From assembly GCF_005887635.2 (NCBI RefSeq), contig NZ_CP040818.1, positions 1,642,501-1,706,500 of the forward strand: DNA of 64,000 nt. Direction: 5' to 3'. A model generated the notes under the pieces. That model was given only the letters and a program-made list of their open reading frames with translations. It was not told the DNA's origin and ran no database searches. Shown piece by piece: positions 60,403 through 64,000 of the stretch; the stretch's first letter is position 1; every line of letters begins with the position of its first letter. This DNA is from Paroceanicella profunda. GTDB taxonomy: Bacteria; Pseudomonadota; Alphaproteobacteria; Rhodobacterales; Rhodobacteraceae. Position numbers and translations under genes: made by a program.

Positions 60403-62489
60403 GCCGTCTCTCCCAGGGTGATGATGATGTTGCCATCGGCGTCCTGCGCCGCGGTGTCGCCGGGCTCGATGATGATGGTGGTGTCCATCTGCTCGATGAT
60501 CGCGGGGCCGGTGAGGGTGGCGGTCGCCGGCAGGTGGTCGCGCCAGTAGATCGGGGTGTCGTGCCAGCCGTCGAACCAGACCTGGCGGCGGCCGGTCTCG
60601 GCCTCCGCCAGGGTGGCCTTGCGGCCCGCTGGGTCGATGAGGGTGGAGAGGTCGATCTCCGGGCGGCGGCCGATGACGGAGGTGTTCACGTTCACCAGCG
60701 TGGCGCGGATCTCCGGCAACTTCACGCGGAAGCGGGCGAAATAGGCCGCCTCGAAACGGGCCTGCAGCTCCTCGCGCGTGGGGCGCGGGGTGTCGACCGC
60801 CACGCGCAGCACATGGGTCTGGCCGATGAACTGCATGTCCACGGTGCGGATCTCGCGGATCTCGTCGATCTTCACCGCCTCCTTGCCGATCAGCCTGCGG
60901 CCCTCCGCGCTCTGGGTGTCGAACAGGGCATGCACGGCCTCCATGTCGGCCAGGTCGAGCGGGCGGTTCACGGTGTTCACGAAATCATGCCGCAGGTCGG
61001 CCACCACGCAGCCGAGCGCATTGGTGATGCCGGGGCGGGAGGGGGCGAGCACGCGCGGCACGCCAAGTTCGCGCGCGATGGCGGTGGCGTGCAGAGGCCC
61101 CGCGCCGCCGAAGGCGAAGAGCGCGAAGTCGCGCGGGTCCTCGCCCAGCGAGACCGAGACCATGCGCACCGCGCCGGCCATCTTCGCGTTCGCCACCTGC
61201 AGCACGGCGGCGGCGGCGCCGGTGGCGTCCAGCCCCAGCGGGCGGCCGAGCTCGCGCTCGAAGATCTCCGCGATGTCGGAGACCCCGATGCCGCCGGGCA
61301 CCTGGTTGAGCTTGGCCGGGTTCAGCCGGCCGAGCAGCAGGTTCGCGTCCGAGATCGTGGGGCGCGTGCCGCCGCGCCCGTAGCAGATCGGGCCCGGGGT
61401 GGCGCCGGCGCTCTCCGGGCCCACCTGCAGCAGGCCGGCCGCGTTCACCCGCGCGATGGAGCCGCCGCCCGCGCCCACCGTGCGCACGTCGACCATGGGC
61501 ACGTGGATCGGCATGGCGTATTCGATCTCGATCTCGTTGGAGACCGCCGGTTCCGCGCCGCGGATCAGCGCCACGTCGGTCGAGGTGCCGCCCATGTCAT
61601 AGGTGAGCAGGTCCGGGATGCCGGCGCGCCGGCCGGTGTAGGCGGCGGCCATCACGCCGGAGGCGGGGCCGGACATCACCGTCTTCGCCGCCTCCTCGGC
61701 CACGTGGCGGGCGGAGACCATGCCGCCGTTGCCGTTCATCACCAGCACGTCATGCCGGTAGCCCCGGCCGGCCAGCGTGTCGGCCAGGCGCTCCACGTAG
61801 CGGCGCAGCAGCGGCTGGACGGAGGCGTTCACCGCCGCCGTCACCCCGCGCTCGTACTCCCGGCTTTCCGAGAGCAGGGCATGGCCCATGGTGATGTTGC
61901 CGTTCGGCCAGATCCCGGCGGCAACCTCGGCGGCGCGCAGCTCATGCGCGGGGTTCGCATAGGCGTGCAGGAAATGGATGACGAGCGATTCGCAGCCATC
62001 TTCCTTCAGCGCGGTGACGGCGGCGCGCAGGGCGTCCTCGTCCAGGGGCGTGAGGGTGTTGCCGGCGGCGCCCATGCGCTCGGGCACTTCCAGGCGCAGG
62101 TCGCGCGGGATGATGGGGCGGAACTCGCCCTTCATGCCATAGGCGTTCGGCCGGGTGCGGCGGCCCAGCTCCAGCACGTCGCGGAAGCCCGCGGTGGTGA
62201 TCAGCCCGGTGCGGCACAGCGCGCGCTCCAGCACCGCGTTGGTGGTGGTGGTGGTGCCGTGCACGATGAGGTCGAGCGCGGCGATGTCCGCCTCCGCCGC
62301 ATCGAGGGCGTTCAGCACGCCGCCGGCCTGGTTGTCGAGCGTGGTGGGCACCTTGGCGAGGCGCACCGTGCGCGCATCCGCGTCGAACAGCACCAGGTCG
62401 GTGAAGGTGCCGCCCACGTCGATGCCGGCCACCTGTGACTGGCTGCCAATGGGCGCGGTGGCGGCGGTGAGGGGCGCGGATCCGGGCAT
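60399..62489 (-). CDS. hyuA: Hydantoinase A/oxoprolinase-type ATPase subunit
   Basis: The 696-residue protein begins with the ASKHA phosphate loop GIDVGGTFTDLVLFD. It continues with IVHGTTTTTNAVLER, TTAGFRDVLELGRRTRP, VMNGNGGMVSARHV, LLTYDMGGTSTDVALI and LFAFGGAGPLHATAIAREL, all family hallmarks. It uses ATP to activate a cyclic amide for hydrolysis together with HyuB. ATG 62489 (MPGSAPLTAA) is chosen; the longer frame start lies inside the next gene upstream. The control region before it has the palindrome TCGTTTG-TAGG-CAAACGA. Confidence 0.92.
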   Translation of the reverse strand: MPGSAPLTAATAPIGSQSQVAGIDVGGTFTDLVLFDADARTVRLAKVPTTLDNQAGGVLNALDAAEADIAALDLIVHGTTTTTNAVLERALCRTGLITTAGFRDVLELGRRTRPNAYGMKGEFRPIIPRDLRLEVPERMGAAGNTLTPLDEDALRAAVTALKEDGCESLVIHFLHAYANPAHELRAAEVAAGIWPNGNITMGHALLSESREYERGVTAAVNASVQPLLRRYVERLADTLAGRGYRHDVLVMNGNGGMVSARHVAEEAAKTVMSGPASGVMAAAYTGRRAGIPDLLTYDMGGTSTDVALIRGAEPAVSNEIEIEYAMPIHVPMVDVRTVGAGGGSIARVNAAGLLQVGPESAGATPGPICYGRGGTRPTISDANLLLGRLNPAKLNQVPGGIGVSDIAEIFERELGRPLGLDATGAAAAVLQVANAKMAGAVRMVSVSLGEDPRDFALFAFGGAGPLHATAIARELGVPRVLAPSRPGITNALGCVVADLRHDFVNTVNRPLDLADMEAVHALFDTQSAEGRRLIGKEAVKIDEIREIRTVDMQFIGQTHVLRVAVDTPRPTREELQARFEAAYFARFRVKLPEIRATLVNVNTSVIGRRPEIDLSTLIDPAGRKATLAEAETGRRQVWFDGWHDTPIYWRDHLPATATLTGPAIIEQMDTTIIIEPGDTAAQDADGNIIITLGETA

Positions 62490-62517
62490 CGGGGGCTCTC
62501 TTGCTGGGTCTGTCTGA

Positions 62518-62535
62518 TCGTTTGTAGGCAAACGA
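62518..62535. promoter_or_regulatory. Operator candidate before hyuA
   Basis: TCGTTTG-TAGG-CAAACGA is a perfect inverted repeat with 7-bp arms, about 30 bases upstream of the hyuA ATG and downstream of the molybdenum hydroxylase stop. It is a likely regulator-binding site. Confidence 0.55.
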
Positions 62536-62601
62536 ATTTGGCGCCGTCCAGAACTTTCTTTCCCGGGGTGGGGAAAAGCGGCTCCGGGCGGCGCCGAAGG
62601 G

Positions 62602-64000
62602 TCAGGCGCGGGTGGCGAGGATGGCCGCGCGCACCGTGGCGGGCGTGGCCGGCAGGTGGTGGATCCGCGCGCCGGAGGCATCGGCGATGGCGTTGAGAAT
62701 CGCCGGCGCGGTGGGGATGAGGCAATGCTCGCCCAGGCCCTTTGCGCCGTAGGGGCCATGCATGTCGCCGCTCTCGATGATCAGCGTGTCCACGGGCGGC
62801 ACGTCGCCGATGGTGGGCATGAGGTAGTCATGCAGGTTCTCGGTGCGCCCGGGCAGGAACTCCTCCATCAGCGCGAGGCCGATGCCCTGCGCCACGCCGC
62901 CCTCCACCTGGCCCTCGACGAGCAGCGGGTTGATGGCCCGGCCCACGTCATGCGCGGCGGTGATCTTCAGCAGGTTCACCGTGCCCAGCGCGGTGTCCAC
63001 CTCCAGCTCGGCCATCTGCGCGGTGGTGCCGAACACCGCGTAGGGGTCGCCCTGGCCGTTCGCGTCCATCGGCTTCGTCGGCGGGTCGTAGCTCTCGGTC
63101 GCCTCCAGCGCATAGCCCTCGCCGCTGAGCGGCACCACGCGCTCGGCCCCGCCGTCGGTGAGGCGGATGGCGCCGGGGGCGATGTCGATCACCGCCGCCC
63201 CGGAGACATTCCCCAGCCGCAGGATCTGCGCGCGCAGCGCCTCGCCGCACAGCCGCGCCGCGTTGCCGGTGATGAAGGTCTGCCGGCTGGCGGAGGTCTT
63301 GCCGGCATCGGGGGTGAGGTCGGTGTCCGCGCTCACCCGCTCTATGCGCTCCACCGGCACGCCCAGGGCGGTGGCGAAGATCTGGCTGATCACGGTGTTG
63401 GAGCCCTGGCCGATATCCACCGCGCCCTGGTGCAGCAGGATGCGCCCGTCCGCGGTGATGCCGGCGCGGATGGTGGAGGGGTTGGACATGGAGGTGTTGC
63501 CGCAGCCGTACCAGCCGCTCGCCACGCCCACGCCGCGGCGGACGGGGCCGGTGGCCTCGGCGTTGAAGGCCGCCGCCTCGGCCAGCGCCCGGTCCCAGTG
63601 CGGCTTCAGCGCGTCGAGACAGTCCAGGATGCCCATGCCGGTCTCGAACACCTGGCCGGTCACGGTGGCATCGCCGTTCACCAGCGCGTTGCGGCGGCGG
63701 ATCTCCAGCTTGTCGAGGCCGAGGGCCTCGGCGGCCATGTCCAGCAGCTGCTCCTGCGCCACGGCCGATTGCGGCACGCCGAAGCCGCGGAAGGCACCGG
63801 CGGGGGTGCAGTTGGTGTGCACGGCCACCGAGCGGGCGCGGTAATCCGCGATCCGGTAGGGGCCGGAGGCGTGGATGGGCACGCGGTTCGCCACCGTGGG
63901 CCCCCAGCTCGCATAAGCGCCGGTGTTGAAGGTGCCGAAGAAATCGGCGCCGGCCAGCCGACCTTCCGCGTCCACCCCCAGCCGCATGGTCACCTGCGAG
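62602..64000 (-). CDS. Molybdenum hydroxylase large subunit (xanthine dehydrogenase family), 5' part outside the window
   Basis: The visible 465 or so residues are the C-terminal half of a molybdopterin-binding subunit. They include the cofactor loop AGAFRGFGVPQS, GTFNTGAYASWGP, GAVDIGQGSNTVISQI, DTDLTPDAGKTSASRQTFI, HDVGRAINPLLVEGQVEGG and the catalytic-Glu block GAKGLGEHCLIPTAPAILNAI. Such enzymes hydroxylate N-heterocycles (xanthine, nicotinate, purines) or oxidise aldehydes. The gene continues beyond base 64000. It stands 110 bases upstream of hyuA on the same strand and may be in one transcription unit, interrupted by the hyuA operator. A role in oxidising a heterocycle before ring opening by HyuAB is consistent. 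Confidence 0.9.
   Translation of the reverse strand, partial: SQVTMRLGVDAEGRLAGADFFGTFNTGAYASWGPTVANRVPIHASGPYRIADYRARSVAVHTNCTPAGAFRGFGVPQSAVAQEQLLDMAAEALGLDKLEIRRRNALVNGDATVTGQVFETGMGILDCLDALKPHWDRALAEAAAFNAEATGPVRRGVGVASGWYGCGNTSMSNPSTIRAGITADGRILLHQGAVDIGQGSNTVISQIFATALGVPVERIERVSADTDLTPDAGKTSASRQTFITGNAARLCGEALRAQILRLGNVSGAAVIDIAPGAIRLTDGGAERVVPLSGEGYALEATESYDPPTKPMDANGQGDPYAVFGTTAQMAELEVDTALGTVNLLKITAAHDVGRAINPLLVEGQVEGGVAQGIGLALMEEFLPGRTENLHDYLMPTIGDVPPVDTLIIESGDMHGPYGAKGLGEHCLIPTAPAILNAIADASGARIHHLPATPATVRAAILATRA

Overview
The window is very GC-rich chromosomal DNA and reads as a Rhodobacterales (Rhodobacteraceae/Paracoccaceae-like) alphaproteobacterium. The basis is an RpoE-ChrR pair next to a cyclopropane-fatty-acid-synthase operon, small proteins resembling Rhodobacterales-specific families at the left end, an Hpc/Hpa-type hydratase, and many sugar and amine ABC systems with GntR regulators. 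Very long antisense ORFs are by-products of the base composition and were left out.

Left end (1-5160): two small conserved proteins, a Xaa-Pro-type peptidase overlapping a MaoC/FAS1-like hydratase, a CoA-binding protein, a candidate small RNA with a strong terminator, rlmB, a GNAT acetyltransferase and a tRNA-Tyr with its own promoter. Region 5148-14566 is a decayed genomic island integrated in the 3' end of that tRNA-Tyr, bounded by a direct repeat of the tRNA end. It holds a tyrosine recombinase broken by two frameshifts, small phage-type genes (one with a premature stop), lysis-gene remnants, an aromatic/shikimate-type catabolic operon (GntR, TIM-barrel enzyme, AroQ, intradiol dioxygenase, HpcG-like hydratase and a broken second TIM-barrel gene), a broken binding-protein gene and a diguanylate cyclase.

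14.7-22.4 kb: a short-chain dehydrogenase, an exported alpha/beta hydrolase, a Tat-type metallo-beta-lactamase-fold hydrolase, a large winged-helix/STAND-ATPase regulator and an outer-membrane protein. 23.0-31.1 kb is one giant autotransporter whose passenger carries about 28 glycine-rich QSIGGGGG-type repeats.

31.8-38.5 kb is a deoxysugar (probably L-fucose or a related sugar) locus: mutarotase, lactonase, aldo/keto reductase (sugar dehydrogenase), GntR repressor and a ribose-type ABC transporter. Two arrays of perfect 7-bp tandem repeats lie there: 16 units between the convergent reductase and repressor genes, and 53 units beyond the transporter. The second array changes stepwise by single-base substitutions along its length. 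39.4-44.6 kb carries an AI-2E-type transporter, a two-TM potassium channel, a MarR-controlled FUSC efflux protein and a DUF2177 membrane protein.

45.2-51.8 kb is a singlet-oxygen-type stress module: rpoE-chrR-SDR on one strand and an FAD amine oxidase-DUF1365-CFA synthase operon on the other. Matching TGATCC-N18-TA promoters stand in front of both. 51.8-64.0 kb is a catabolic region with a six-gene operon (2OG-Fe(II) oxygenase, polyamine-type ABC transporter, GntR), a nucleoside hydrolase, hydantoinase/oxoprolinase A and B, and the C-terminal part of a molybdenum hydroxylase running off the window. Together these suggest salvage or breakdown of nucleosides, nucleobases or related cyclic amides.
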